Below, in pieces: positions 8,202 through 17,681 of a stretch of DNA of 64,000 nt (within the stretch, counting starts at the first letter, position 1; each line of letters starts with the position of its first letter). The stretch comes from Granulicella mallensis (GTDB lineage: Bacteria; Acidobacteriota; Terriglobia; Terriglobales; Acidobacteriaceae), in contig NZ_JACHIO010000026.1 of NCBI RefSeq assembly GCF_014203225.1, forward strand, positions 1-64,000, in the 5' to 3' direction. The position numbers and the translations under genes were made by a program. The notes beneath the pieces are model-generated. The model was not told the origin of the DNA. It ran no database searches and worked only from the letters and a program-made list of their open reading frames with translations.

Positions 8202-10052
8202 ATGGTTGCCCATAGCAACGCATCGCGCGACATCGAAAAAAACGCAGAGAATGATCCACGCGGATCAAAGCCCAAGCCGAGGATGAGCGGTGCTGTGTCT
8301 GAAATTTGGAAGCTCGTCAAACCGCGGAGATGGCCTCTTGCAGGGAGCTTTCTGCTCATCCTCACCAACCGATTCTGTAGCTTTGTCGTGCCAGTCTCGT
8401 CGCGATATCTCATCAACAATGTAATGTACCGGCACCAGATGGAGAAACTCCCGCTGATCCTTGGCGCTGTTGTGGGAGCAACTTTTATTCAGGCGGGTAC
8501 CACCTATTTACTGGATCGCTACCTTGGGCTTACTGGCCAGCGTGTCATTGCAGAGTTACGCGCGCAGGTTCAGGCACATATCGGCAGACTACCCATTTCG
8601 TTCTACGACGAGAATCGGACAGGCACGCTAGTCGCACGCATTATGACCGATGTGGAGGGCGTTCGCAATCTGATTGGCGCCGGTCTTCTCGACCTTCTTG
8701 GCGGCGTCCTTACTGCACTGATCGCTCTTGTCATTTTGATAAAGATCAGTAGCTTGATGACGATTCTTACATTCTGTCTTCTCGCGATCTTCGTTTGGTT
8801 CTTGAAGAGCGTTCTCGGCGTGACCAGGCCCCTCTTTCGAGAGCGCTCTCGTATCAATGCTGAAGTTACGGGACGTCTTACGGAGTCTCTCGCTGGTGCA
8901 CGCGTGATCAAGGGCTACCACGCCGAGGAGAGTGAAGCCCGCGTATTCGCGAACGGGGTAGATCGTCTTCTTCAAAATATTGCACGATCGATCTCTGCTC
9001 AAGCTATGATGTCTCTCTACTCCACGGCGACACTGGGGATAGTGGGTGCCCTGGTGATGTACCTCGGAGCTCAAGAGACCATGTCTCACCGCATCGATGT
9101 TGGCGGTTATGTTGAATTCATTCTGCTTCTGGCTTTTATGGTTGCGCCCGTAGGGTTGCTGGTCAGTATAGGGACTCAGCTCACAGAGGCCTTCGCAGGC
9201 CTTGATCGCACCGCTGAAATCCTTAATGAGCGAACGGAGGACGATGAGCCACACCGTACTATAGCGATCGGCACAATCCAGGGCCATGTTGCCTTTGAAG
9301 ATGTCACCTTCGCCTATATCACGAATAAGCCTGTGCTGCACGGCATCAGTTTTGTTGCAAAACCAAACACCGTTACCGCATTGGTAGGTTCCTCAGGGTC
9401 AGGCAAGTCAACCATTATCTCGCTTATCTGTGGCTTTCATACCGCTATAGGCGGGCGCGTCCTGGTTGACGATATAGACCTATCTGCTGTTTGTCTTTCG
9501 AGCTTCAGGCAACAGCTCGGTGTTGTGCTGCAGGAGACCTTTCTCTTTGACGGCACGATTCGCGACAATATTCTTTTCAGCCGGCCACATGCCACAAGGG
9601 CTCAGTTTATGGATGCTTGCCGCATTGCCTGTGTCGATGAATTTGCAGTGCAGTTTCCGGAAGCATATGAAACGGTGGTCGGCGAACGAGGCATTAAGCT
9701 CTCTGGAGGGCAGCGTCAGCGTATCTCCATCGCCCGCGCGATTCTTGCTGATCCAAGTATCCTGATTCTTGATGAAGCGACGAGCTCACTAGACTCTGAA
9801 TCAGAGGCCATGATTCAAGATGGTCTGCAATACCTTATGCAGGGTCGTACAACCTTCGTCATCGCCCACCGGCTCTCCACCATAAGACGTGCGCAGCAAA
9901 TCCTCGTGATTGAGGGGGGACGAATCGTTGAACGCGGTGATCATGAATTTCTCTATCGGCAAAGGGGACGATACTACGATCTCTACACGCGACAGCATGC
10001 TCTTGAGACAAACCTCTTTCTCGCGCCTGGTGAAGGCGATAAAGTGATCTAA
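8202..10052 (+). CDS. ABC exporter, fused permease and ATPase (MsbA/LmrA type)
   Basis: 616 aa half-transporter, expected to work as a homodimer in the inner membrane. Residues about 45-325 form the six-helix exporter domain, including the TM3-TM4 coupling region FYDENRTGTLVARIMTDVEGV. The nucleotide-binding domain follows with Walker A GSSGSGKST (about residue 395), Q-loop LQETFLF, signature LSGGQRQRISIA (about 500), Walker B ILILDEATSSLD and H-loop IAHRLST, all intact. No C39 peptidase or other N-terminal fusion. Its position between a dioxygenase and a methyltransferase gene suggests export of a modified small molecule, glycolipid or peptide; this is inference. Confidence 0.9.
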   Translation: MVAHSNASRDIEKNAENDPRGSKPKPRMSGAVSEIWKLVKPRRWPLAGSFLLILTNRFCSFVVPVSSRYLINNVMYRHQMEKLPLILGAVVGATFIQAGTTYLLDRYLGLTGQRVIAELRAQVQAHIGRLPISFYDENRTGTLVARIMTDVEGVRNLIGAGLLDLLGGVLTALIALVILIKISSLMTILTFCLLAIFVWFLKSVLGVTRPLFRERSRINAEVTGRLTESLAGARVIKGYHAEESEARVFANGVDRLLQNIARSISAQAMMSLYSTATLGIVGALVMYLGAQETMSHRIDVGGYVEFILLLAFMVAPVGLLVSIGTQLTEAFAGLDRTAEILNERTEDDEPHRTIAIGTIQGHVAFEDVTFAYITNKPVLHGISFVAKPNTVTALVGSSGSGKSTIISLICGFHTAIGGRVLVDDIDLSAVCLSSFRQQLGVVLQETFLFDGTIRDNILFSRPHATRAQFMDACRIACVDEFAVQFPEAYETVVGERGIKLSGGQRQRISIARAILADPSILILDEATSSLDSESEAMIQDGLQYLMQGRTTFVIAHRLSTIRRAQQILVIEGGRIVERGDHEFLYRQRGRYYDLYTRQHALETNLFLAPGEGDKVI

Positions 10053-10082
10053 TTCCTATACTTCATCCGACGTGCCGGCAAT

Positions 10083-10211
10083 ATGCTCGGCTTACATCAA
10101 GGCAGCGGAGCGACAGAGCCAGGAATACGAGCAGTCCCTCTTGCGTTTCTGAATCCACAGCTTACCTCTAACCTGAAATTTTGCATGTTGAGACCTTATG
10201 GCCGAGTTTAA
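10083..10211 (+). CDS. Small unassigned ORF overlapping the methyltransferase start
   Basis: A 42-codon ORF beginning MLGLHQGSGATEPGIRAV and ending MLRPYGRV, in the gap after the exporter gene. Its stop overlaps the start of the methyltransferase gene by 14 bp in another frame, a layout seen in translational coupling. No clear ribosome site, so it may be chance. If expressed it would be a short neutral peptide. Confidence 0.2.
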   Translation: MLGLHQGSGATEPGIRAVPLAFLNPQLTSNLKFCMLRPYGRV

Positions 10212-11406
10212 ATCTTTATATTCTCCTCTTCGTTTGGCTAAAGCTGCCAAGGCATCAGTGTCGACACACTGGAAGATCTGGGAGTTTGGCCGTTATGGCG
10301 AACATCGCTTCAAGGGCGATGCTCGTTTTGATTTACAGAATGTCACAGAGGGTTTTCGATCTCGTCTCGATACTTCGCCCGATGATACGGAGCTGCTCCA
10401 GAGAATATGCGCAGCCTATAACCGAGCTGTGCAACAGGAGAGCCTTGCAGCGAAGGCTTACACCGCTCCAGAACAGAGGCAGAAGCTTCGGCAGTCCAGT
10501 TTGGGTCCTGTGATTCGGGCATTGCGTGCCAGCGATACTAAAACTCTCCAAAGAATGTATCGCAATTTTTATCGTGACGCCTGTTCTTCTGGTCTATTGG
10601 GTGCTCCCTATGGGATGTCGAAGGAATTCTTTGGTGGGTCGATTCGAGACCTCTACCGGCGTTTTTACTTAAGCCATGTCTTGTGCCGGTTTGACTACTG
10701 GCAGGAGATGACTGACCACCGTTTTACACTTCGCGAGTTGGCGGGGCCGGGCGTGGGAAACCCGTTTGGTGTCGTGATTGACGGCACCCATATCGGCGTG
10801 GGCTCTGAGTATGCTCATTACTGTGCCCAGAGAATTATTGGCCTGCGCCCCATGGAAGGGAACAAGATCGCAGAGATAGGGACCGGCTTCGGAGGCATGG
10901 CCTATTACCTGCTTCGAGATCTGCCGAAGGCATCCTATATCGGCTTCGACCTTCCAGAGAATATTGCCCTCACTACGTACTACCTGATGAAGGCCTTTCC
11001 CCAACTCAACTTTGCACTCTACGGAGAGCAGGAGATTACGGGTGCACTTGCACGAGCGAATGTGGTTCTTCTGCCTGTCTTTGAACTCGCCAACATGCCT
11101 GCTGAAAGCGTAAATGTCACCTTCAGTTGCCGTCCTCTTTCCGATGGGTCACCGTCCGGCGTTGGCGAATACCTCATGCGCACTGCACGTGTGACAAAGG
11201 ATCACTTCCTTTATATAGACAAACAGCGTAATGCTGATCTCGTTGCAGAGACTCTTGATCGAAACCACCCTTCGTTGAAGCTGGTAGAGACTCGTAACTC
11301 CGGCTGGCTGAGTCATAAGGTTTCAGGTGCTGGAGTGGGAGGCGCAGCAGGCCTTGCAGACTCCATCGTGCTGGAACGATGGTATACACAGTCAAGTAAA
11401 CAATAA
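10198..11406 (+). CDS. Putative sugar O-methyltransferase (SAM-dependent)
   Basis: 402 aa. The C-terminal half has a class I methyltransferase core: KIAEIGTGFGGMAYYLL is motif I (SAM loop) and YIGFDLPENIAL the strand that normally ends with the acidic ribose-binding residue. The N-terminal about 170 residues are helical and rich in Arg/Tyr (RMYRNFYRDACSSGLLG), as in proteins annotated 'putative sugar O-methyltransferase'. Acceptor unknown. It follows the exporter gene by 145 bp and is followed after 31 bp by a membrane-protein gene, so these probably form one transcript. Low GC like its neighbours. Confidence 0.75.
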   Translation: MAEFKSLYSPLRLAKAAKASVSTHWKIWEFGRYGEHRFKGDARFDLQNVTEGFRSRLDTSPDDTELLQRICAAYNRAVQQESLAAKAYTAPEQRQKLRQSSLGPVIRALRASDTKTLQRMYRNFYRDACSSGLLGAPYGMSKEFFGGSIRDLYRRFYLSHVLCRFDYWQEMTDHRFTLRELAGPGVGNPFGVVIDGTHIGVGSEYAHYCAQRIIGLRPMEGNKIAEIGTGFGGMAYYLLRDLPKASYIGFDLPENIALTTYYLMKAFPQLNFALYGEQEITGALARANVVLLPVFELANMPAESVNVTFSCRPLSDGSPSGVGEYLMRTARVTKDHFLYIDKQRNADLVAETLDRNHPSLKLVETRNSGWLSHKVSGAGVGGAAGLADSIVLERWYTQSSKQ

Positions 11407-11437
11407 ACATTGAATAAGTGACTTTCACTGGAGGATT

Positions 11438-12094
11438 ATGCTGGACAACGTAGATGCGACCCAACCCCCTCAAAGCCGATCCTCCCTTTCGCCTCGGCGG
11501 TGGAAGTTGGCCTTGTGGGCTATGATGGCGGCCATGACGACGTCGGTTATTTTGTATAGCGAGGTACCGCTCTTACGTCAGGCAAAAGAGCGTGCCTACC
11601 TCTATACGATTCCCCTGTTGATCGTGCCTCATGTGCTTGGAGGAGTTACCGCACTGCTCAGCGGTCCGCTACAGTTCTCAAGCAGGCTACGTCGCCGTAA
11701 TCCTCGCTTCCATCGCATCCTTGGGCGCATCTACGTTTGCGCGGTACTGACTGCAGCTCCTATTGCGATGATCCTCTCGCAGAATCGTCATGATCCCCAC
11801 GCGATTCACTTTTTCGTGGCAAACGTTGTTCAGGCCGGAACGTGGATCATCACGACCGTTGCAGCGTTCGTGACGGCTTATAATGGATGGTTTCAGAAAC
11901 ATCGTGAATGGATGATTCGCTCCTATGCTATGACTTTCACGTTTGTCGGCACCCGCGTTTTACAACCGATTCCTTTTTGGAACCGCCATAGTGAAGCGGG
12001 CTTTGCGATGGAGATCATCATGATCACCTTGATGGCTATCTTGATACCTGACCTTGCCCTCTGCTGGCGAGAGCTAACCAAACGGCGGACCTAA
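11438..12094 (+). CDS. DUF2306-type integral membrane protein
   Basis: 218 aa with about five or six hydrophobic helices. The loops RRRNPRFHRILGRIYV and FQKHREWMIRSYAM are the conserved FHRxxGR and HxxWMxRSYA motifs of DUF2306, a family of inner-membrane proteins without an established biochemical role. A clean GGAGG lies 7 bp before ATG 11438. It closes the island of same-direction genes from about 7.1 kb. Distantly resembles the membrane protein at 2713-3414. Confidence 0.8.
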   Translation: MLDNVDATQPPQSRSSLSPRRWKLALWAMMAAMTTSVILYSEVPLLRQAKERAYLYTIPLLIVPHVLGGVTALLSGPLQFSSRLRRRNPRFHRILGRIYVCAVLTAAPIAMILSQNRHDPHAIHFFVANVVQAGTWIITTVAAFVTAYNGWFQKHREWMIRSYAMTFTFVGTRVLQPIPFWNRHSEAGFAMEIIMITLMAILIPDLALCWRELTKRRT

Positions 12095-12334
12095 CTGCTA
12101 ATCAGTCTGCATAACGAGGGATGTTGTAACCGGACAGCATTTGGAAAGTATTCAAATAGGTCGGTGTGTCGTGGCCCAGTAGGGAGGGATGGGCAACCAG
12201 GGGAGAGCGTTATAGGAATGTCAAGGGGAACTTCAGCCTCTGCTCGTTGTCCATATCTAGCATCCAATCTGTTTCAGGCGATCTAATCTATCGGACATAG
12301 CGTCCATCGATATCACCCGGGGATAGAGCACAGC

Positions 12335-13429
12335 ATGACTCATGCGCTTCATTTTCAGCACGACTGGTTCTTCGCCATCTTCCTTTTCTGCACGGCCCTG
12401 GTTCTCGCCAACGTCATTCATTTCGTTCTCTTCCGTCTCCTGCGCCGCAAAGAGGCGGAGAATACCCATCTCGGATGGGGGCTTCAGCGTCATCTTGGCG
12501 CACCGTCCCGCGCCGTCTTCTTCATCACCTGCTTGCTCATTGTGCTCCCGGTGATTCCGCGTCTGTCCGGCAAGCTGCAGGAACTGCTGAATCAGATCTT
12601 CATCATGGCGCTCATCGCCGCGTTGGGATGGTTTGCGGTTGGCTGCGTCTACGTCCTGCAGAACGTATTCCTCCGCCGCTATGACCTCACCGCTGAGAAC
12701 AACGTTCAGGCCCGCCGCATCCATACCCAGTTCCAGCTCTTCCGCCGCATGGTCATCAGCCTGGTCATCGTCATCGATGTCGGCGCGTTGCTCTGGAGCT
12801 TCCACGATCCGCGCATCTGGCACTACGGCACCGGATTGCTCGCCTCTGCCGGTGTGGCTTCGCTGATCCTTGCCACTGCCGCCAAATCCACCGCTGCAAA
12901 CTTTCTCGCGGGCCTCCAGATCGCCATCACAGAGCCTATTCGCATCGACGATGTCGTCGTTGTGCAAGGAGAGTGGGGGCGTATCGAGGAGATCACCTCC
13001 GCCTACGTCGTCATCAAGATCTGGGATCTACGCCGCCTGATCGTTCCGCTCAGCTACTTCATCGAAAACTCATTCCAGAACTGGAGCCGCGAGCAGAGCG
13101 ATATCATGGGCACCGCTTTCCTCTATGTCGATTACTCCATCCCCGTCGAGGAACTCCGGGGCGAACTCAACCGCATCATTCAGGCCTCTGCTCTCTGGGA
13201 CAAGAAGGTCTGCGGTCTTCAGGTCACCAACCTCTCTGAGCGCACCATGGAACTCCGCTGCCTGGTGAGCAGCCACAACTCAAGCCAGAACTTCGACCTT
13301 CGCTGCCTCGTCCGCGAGCAGATGACCGCCTTCATTCAACGGAACTATCCCGAGGCCTTCCCCACGACACGCTTCTCCGCCCACGCTACCAGTCCAGGCG
13401 ACCCACCTGAGGCTGGACATATCGACTAG
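12335..13429 (+). CDS. MscS-family mechanosensitive ion channel
   Basis: 364 aa. Four N-terminal hydrophobic helices are followed by the pore helix and beta domain typical of MscS: ASLILATAAKSTAANFLAGL (TM3 and its kinked extension), then RIDDVVVVQGEWGRIEEITSAYVVIKIWD and the strongly conserved RRLIVPLSYFIENSFQNWS. The channel opens under membrane tension to release osmolytes. Slightly longer than E. coli MscS because of extra N-terminal helices. No operon partner; the 240 bp upstream contain nothing I recognise. Confidence 0.92.
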   Translation: MTHALHFQHDWFFAIFLFCTALVLANVIHFVLFRLLRRKEAENTHLGWGLQRHLGAPSRAVFFITCLLIVLPVIPRLSGKLQELLNQIFIMALIAALGWFAVGCVYVLQNVFLRRYDLTAENNVQARRIHTQFQLFRRMVISLVIVIDVGALLWSFHDPRIWHYGTGLLASAGVASLILATAAKSTAANFLAGLQIAITEPIRIDDVVVVQGEWGRIEEITSAYVVIKIWDLRRLIVPLSYFIENSFQNWSREQSDIMGTAFLYVDYSIPVEELRGELNRIIQASALWDKKVCGLQVTNLSERTMELRCLVSSHNSSQNFDLRCLVREQMTAFIQRNYPEAFPTTRFSAHATSPGDPPEAGHID

Positions 13430-13489
13430 TCGGAATAACCTCCTGAGGCTCCACAGCTAGCAATGGCATCGAAGGACTGATCGCAGCGT

Positions 13490-14281
13490 TTAGTTTTCCG
13501 TAGGCTGCTCCACGTGATCTATCACCAACGTATCTACCGGTCCCTTTCCGGGTTGCAGCTTCAGTCCAAGCTGCTCCTGGATCGCCGTAAAGAGGTTCGG
13601 TGGAGCATCAGCCGCACCGTTATCGGCTGCACCGTTCGCAACGTTATCAGCGGTCCATTGCAGGTGAAAATCATATCGGCCTGGGAGGCCCGTCTTGTCG
13701 ATCACCGTGCGATCCAGTGGAAAGGACAGGTTTCCCGCCAGGTCCGATAGCGTCACTCCCGTGGCAGTCATATCCGTATTGTGCACATTCATGTTGCCGG
13801 AGTCTGCCGCGTCCGGCGCAACTGCACTCGCCTTAAGCTTCGGACCATTTTTTGCGACGACCAGTTCGTACACAGGAAGCGTCTTGGGCTCGGTGTGTAT
13901 CTTTAGATGAAAGCGGTCTACAAGGATGGCGGCGAGCATTGCCTGCTGCTGTTCGCGCGAAAGACTGCTCAAAGCCTTCATATCCGGATCTGTCACCTTG
14001 GCGTAGACGTCGAACCGCAACGAATCGGCCCATGCGGGCAGACCAGATATCAGGCCTTCGCGAATTCCATACGCATTTACGAGCAGATGTTTGAGCGGCA
14101 CATTTGTCGCTCGAAACCAGGCGTCGTCCCTATCCACGCGCGTGCCTCGTGAAAGGCCATGGTTCAGCTTGATCACAACGGCGTCATAGACCGGCAAGGA
14201 AGAAGCGGGTTGCTGGGCGACACAGTTCCGGCAGTAACCCAGAGACGCCACGAACAGGAGCGAAAGCAAAAACTTCGACAT
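13490..14281 (-). CDS. TIGR03435 family 'soil-associated' secreted protein
   Basis: 263 aa with a Sec signal (MSKFLLSLLFVASLGYC, cut near VAQQ). The body has the hallmarks of TIGR03435: YDAVVIKLNHG near the start, RATNVPLKHLLVNAYGI, SGLPAWADSLRFDVYAK, LAAILVDRFHLKIHTEPKTLPVYELVVAKNGPKLK, GNLSFPLDRTVIDKTGLPGRYDFHLQW and LGLKLQPGKGPVDTLVIDHVEQPTEN. The family is hugely expanded in Acidobacteria and has no established function. A 15-bp motif shared with the promoter of the membrane protein at 16260-17624 lies about 70 bp upstream of its start. Confidence 0.92.
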   Translation of the reverse strand: MSKFLLSLLFVASLGYCRNCVAQQPASSLPVYDAVVIKLNHGLSRGTRVDRDDAWFRATNVPLKHLLVNAYGIREGLISGLPAWADSLRFDVYAKVTDPDMKALSSLSREQQQAMLAAILVDRFHLKIHTEPKTLPVYELVVAKNGPKLKASAVAPDAADSGNMNVHNTDMTATGVTLSDLAGNLSFPLDRTVIDKTGLPGRYDFHLQWTADNVANGAADNGAADAPPNLFTAIQEQLGLKLQPGKGPVDTLVIDHVEQPTEN

Positions 14282-14349
14282 GCCAACCTTACGCTGCGGA
14301 GAATCAGAAAGTTCCCGCTAACTGGGTCTCCGCCTCAGCCAACTCTCGG

Positions 14350-14364
14350 TTAGTCCTCATAAGT
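14350..14364 (-). promoter_or_regulatory. Shared 15-bp motif, copy 1 (TTAGTCCTCATAAGT)
   Basis: TTAGTCCTCATAAGT upstream of the TIGR03435 gene. On the minus strand it reads ACTTATGAGGACTAA, embedded in a perfect ATAAGT-TG-ACTTAT inverted repeat, and its ATG opens an 18-codon ORF MRTNRELAEAETQLAGTF. The same 15 bp recur at 17614-17628. A shared operator or leader is likely; which regulator binds is unknown. Confidence 0.5.
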
Positions 14365-14469
14365 TGACTTATCCCTACCGCAGCGCGAGTTTCTCAGACT
14401 GACGCAGGCACTGGCCGAAACGATATCCGCTCGAAGGTCTGGCATCAGCAAGGGGGCCTGTGTATTCTT

Positions 14470-16053
14470 GTGCGTGTGTCGAACCCAAACGAAAACCTGC
14501 TCTCGCTGAATGCCTCTGAGGCCACGCCCTCACGTGTCGGCCGCCGTGAATTTATCAAAACCAGCTCTCTCGCTGCCGGTGCCCTCGCGTTTGGCGCGCC
14601 TGCATTTGTACGCGGACAGCATCTCAACAGCAAGCTGAACATCGCCTGTATCGGCATCGGCGGAAAAGGCCGCAGCGATACCGATGCCTGCGCCGGTGAG
14701 AACATCGTCGCGCTGTGCGATGTGGATGCAGGTTCCGAGGCCTATCAGACGCAGACGAAGAAATATCCGAGCGCCAAGTTCTACAAGGACTTCCGCCAGA
14801 TGCTCGATCAAATGGGCGATCAGATCGATGCGGTGACAGTCTCCACGGCGGATCACACGCACGCCATTGTGGCATCGGCGGCAATGAAGAGGAACAAAGC
14901 GGTCTTCTGCCAGAAGCCACTGACGCAAACGATCTATGAAGCGCGCTACCTGCGGAATATGGCCCACGACCGAAAGCTCGTGACGCAGATGGGCAATCAG
15001 GGGAGTGCCTCGGACGGTCTCCGCCGCGCGGTGGAGACGATTCAGGATGGTCTCATCGGACAGGTGCATGAAGTCCACGTCTGGACAAACCGTCCGATCT
15101 GGCCACAGGCCATGGAACGTCCCGCCGGAGAAGACCCCATCCCCGCCACCTTAGATTGGGACGCCTGGATCGGTCCGGCTCCGATGCGGCCCTATGTCGG
15201 TAGCCGGAATCCTAAGGACAAGAATGGAGTTTATACGCCGTTTAACTGGCGCGGCTGGCAGGATTTCGGTACCGGTGCACTGGGCGATATGGCCTGCCAC
15301 ACGGTCAATATCCCCTTTCGCGCTCTCGATCTCGGTTACCCCACAGAGATCGAAGCCATGCCTTTCGGTCGGATGAACAAGGAGTCCTATCCTGTCGGCT
15401 CCAAGATCCGGTTCGCCTTTCCCAAGCGCGAAGCCCGCATTTCTCTTGAGCATCCACATCTCTTCCACCATTCCAAAAAGATCGAGCATGACCCGATGAC
15501 ACTCTGGTGGTACGACGGCGGCCAGCCTGACTCCACAGCCCGTGGCGGCCACGACCTGAGCAACAAGCCGCCTGCGGAACTCACCGCCGATATCGTCGCC
15601 CTACTAGGCAAGCTTCCCGACAGCGGCTGCCTGCTCATTGGCGAAGGAGGCACGGTCTTCTCACCGGACGATTACGGGAGCAATTTCTTCATCAAGCTCA
15701 AGGGCGAGAAAGAATTCGTCAACTACCTCAAGCATCCAGCCATGGCGCAATACCCGGAGCGCATCCCGCGCAATCGTCATGTCGGGGATTTTGGGCATGC
15801 CGAGAATGCCGCGGATCTGGGGCAGGCGCATGCGCTGGAATGGCTCGATGCCATTAAGGCGAACAAACCAGAGATGTGCTACTCGCGTTTTGATATCGGC
15901 GCACGCCTGGTGGAGATCATGCTGCTGGGCTGCGTGTCCTTGCGCGTCGGCCAGAAGATCGAATGGGACGGACCGAAGATGGTTGCGAAAAACTGTCCTC
16001 AGGCTGCGCAGTTCATACAGCGGCAGGACCGCACCGGTTGGGCACTTTCCTGA
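14470..16053 (+). CDS. Tat-exported Gfo/Idh/MocA family oxidoreductase
   Basis: 527 aa from GTG 14470. A Tat signal (GRREFIKTSSLAAGALAFGAPAFVRG) precedes a Rossmann domain: LNIACIGIGGKGRSDTDAC (nucleotide loop), ENIVALCDVD, AVTVSTADHTHAIVASAAM and the family hallmark KAVFCQKPLTQTIYEAR, where the Lys of EKP-type motifs is kept. The C-terminal half carries WHxx-type substrate residues, e.g. DFGTGALGDMACHTVNIPF. Such periplasmic members, common in Acidobacteria and Planctomycetes, oxidise sugars or inositols with tightly bound NAD(P). No substrate is indicated by neighbours. The only start giving a complete signal is GTG; the ribosome site is weak. Confidence 0.88.
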   Translation: MRVSNPNENLLSLNASEATPSRVGRREFIKTSSLAAGALAFGAPAFVRGQHLNSKLNIACIGIGGKGRSDTDACAGENIVALCDVDAGSEAYQTQTKKYPSAKFYKDFRQMLDQMGDQIDAVTVSTADHTHAIVASAAMKRNKAVFCQKPLTQTIYEARYLRNMAHDRKLVTQMGNQGSASDGLRRAVETIQDGLIGQVHEVHVWTNRPIWPQAMERPAGEDPIPATLDWDAWIGPAPMRPYVGSRNPKDKNGVYTPFNWRGWQDFGTGALGDMACHTVNIPFRALDLGYPTEIEAMPFGRMNKESYPVGSKIRFAFPKREARISLEHPHLFHHSKKIEHDPMTLWWYDGGQPDSTARGGHDLSNKPPAELTADIVALLGKLPDSGCLLIGEGGTVFSPDDYGSNFFIKLKGEKEFVNYLKHPAMAQYPERIPRNRHVGDFGHAENAADLGQAHALEWLDAIKANKPEMCYSRFDIGARLVEIMLLGCVSLRVGQKIEWDGPKMVAKNCPQAAQFIQRQDRTGWALS

Positions 16054-16259
16054 TGCAGTCATCCTGGGCAAAATCGAATATGCATTCGACCTGACGATCA
16101 CGTTCGAGGTTAGATGGGCAACATGTTTGCCTGGAATGCTCATCGTTGCCACCATGAGCTTCCGCGTATTGCGGCCATCCAGCTTCCGCAATGCGCGTTT
16201 GTCGGGACCTGATTCGGACGCGCTCTACTGAGTCAATCTTGTTCTGACAAGTGAATTCG

Positions 16260-17624
16260 TTAGCGCAAGACCATTCGCTCAATGACGAGATGAGGACCCG
16301 CATCCACCAAGGGATAGTGTCTTGGGAGAGGGACGCGCACAAGCATCAGGGTGGCTTCTGTTCCTTCGTCGCCAGCTTTCGGTGTGAGTATTAGATGAGA
16401 CTCGTCTGATCGATCCAATACGTATGCGATGGGATGATCTGCAACATGCATGTCGAGATCCACGGAATGCCTCGCTTCGTCAAAGTGAACATCGCCATCT
16501 ACGAGTCTGCCGTCAGACAGGCGTAGATTTAGGGCTCCAAAGGGTTCGATGTACAAGTCTGAAACCGTAACATCTTGGGCAGAGACGAGAAGAGGTTTTG
16601 GCTCGCCGTTCAGCTGTGTTGATTCGACGTGCCACTGTCCAATGAACGATTTCATATTCTTCATCTGATCTGCCTCACTCAGGCGGTCTTTAGCTTCTCC
16701 GTACGAACGGTAGCCCAACGCTATCAATAGCACAGCCCACTCTAGGATCAGAATTCCCGTACGCGAGCTGCGACGAGTAAAAAGCGGAATCCACGCTCCT
16801 CGCGGAGGCTTTGGTTGATGTCGCCAGAAATAAGAAAGCAGGGAGTCTAGGTCGGGAGCTACAAGAAGAAGCGCCATCAGCAGGAGATGGGCCGCGTAGA
16901 TTTTCACGCCAACGTCGAAGAAGTAGTCGTAAAGCACAATATTGCAGGTGATGAAGATCGTTATGAGCGCACCTAGCAACGCGGTGCGTCGATAGAGGAC
17001 CAGCAGACCTGCAATGACTTCGATCATGCCCATTGTTGCCTGGAATCCGGGCCTCAGGCCGAACGTTGTCCACAGCAACATATGGGGCGAGGTCTGTCCA
17101 AGCGGCTCATTCAGGATCGCGAGCGACGGCGGAGGCATCTGGCTCAGAAAAACCTTATCCAAACCATAGGCCAACATAGCGACAGCCAACGTCAGTCGGA
17201 GGAGAAGGCGAAACGATCCGAGAAGAAGAGGGTATGCCTCTGCGCGTCGGTCGAGAGCTGTCCAGAGCAGGCTTGCGATCATTGTCGCCGTGAACATCAC
17301 CGCGATGGCGATCCAGTTCAGGATGGTATCGCCCGAATCGCTATCACCTATTGCCGTTCCGATTCCGTGAAGATGGAAGATATGAAGACATATCCACTGA
17401 GCTGCTTGCAGGAACGGCCACGACAGCCAACTCTCGATGTGGGAGCCAGCCCAGGGGATCGTTTCCCATACGGTGTAAATGCCGGAGCACAGCGCATAAA
17501 CAGTGAAGTAGCAAAAGGTAAATCGGAACGCGAGCCTCGTTCCAAAGCTCCAACGCAACTTCAACGAATCATCCATAACGGTGTGACGTGCGAGCATAGG
17601 CATCTTCTTTCGATTAGTCCTCAT
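16260..17624 (-). CDS. DoxX-like polytopic membrane protein with C-terminal soluble domain
   Basis: 454 aa. About eight hydrophobic segments up to residue 310, including a DoxX-like stretch (LAVAMLAYGLDKVFLSQMPPP, GMIEVIAGLLVLYRRTALLGAL), then a soluble C-terminal domain of about 130 residues starting KNMKSFIGQWHVESTQLNGE, which reads like a lipocalin- or DUF-type beta domain. Start set at ATG 17624, preceded by AGAAGG; later in-frame ATGs at 17603 and 17576 are alternatives. Function unknown; DoxX relatives are linked to quinone and redox chemistry. The start codon lies inside a 15-bp motif shared with the TIGR03435 gene upstream region. Confidence 0.7.
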   Translation of the reverse strand: MRTNRKKMPMLARHTVMDDSLKLRWSFGTRLAFRFTFCYFTVYALCSGIYTVWETIPWAGSHIESWLSWPFLQAAQWICLHIFHLHGIGTAIGDSDSGDTILNWIAIAVMFTATMIASLLWTALDRRAEAYPLLLGSFRLLLRLTLAVAMLAYGLDKVFLSQMPPPSLAILNEPLGQTSPHMLLWTTFGLRPGFQATMGMIEVIAGLLVLYRRTALLGALITIFITCNIVLYDYFFDVGVKIYAAHLLLMALLLVAPDLDSLLSYFWRHQPKPPRGAWIPLFTRRSSRTGILILEWAVLLIALGYRSYGEAKDRLSEADQMKNMKSFIGQWHVESTQLNGEPKPLLVSAQDVTVSDLYIEPFGALNLRLSDGRLVDGDVHFDEARHSVDLDMHVADHPIAYVLDRSDESHLILTPKAGDEGTEATLMLVRVPLPRHYPLVDAGPHLVIERMVLR

Positions 17625-17628
17625 AAGT
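17614..17628 (-). promoter_or_regulatory. Shared 15-bp motif, copy 2 (TTAGTCCTCATAAGT)
   Basis: Identical to the 15 bp at 14350-14364 and in the same orientation relative to the downstream minus-strand gene. Here the ATG inside the motif begins the membrane protein (MRTNRKK...), while in copy 1 it opens MRTNRE... of an 18-codon ORF. The shared sequence therefore overlaps a translation start in both places. Confidence 0.5.
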
Positions 17629-17681
17629 CGCCTTCTAGTCAGTGACGGCCTGATTGCTTCCGCTATGCGCGTTTCGTGGAG

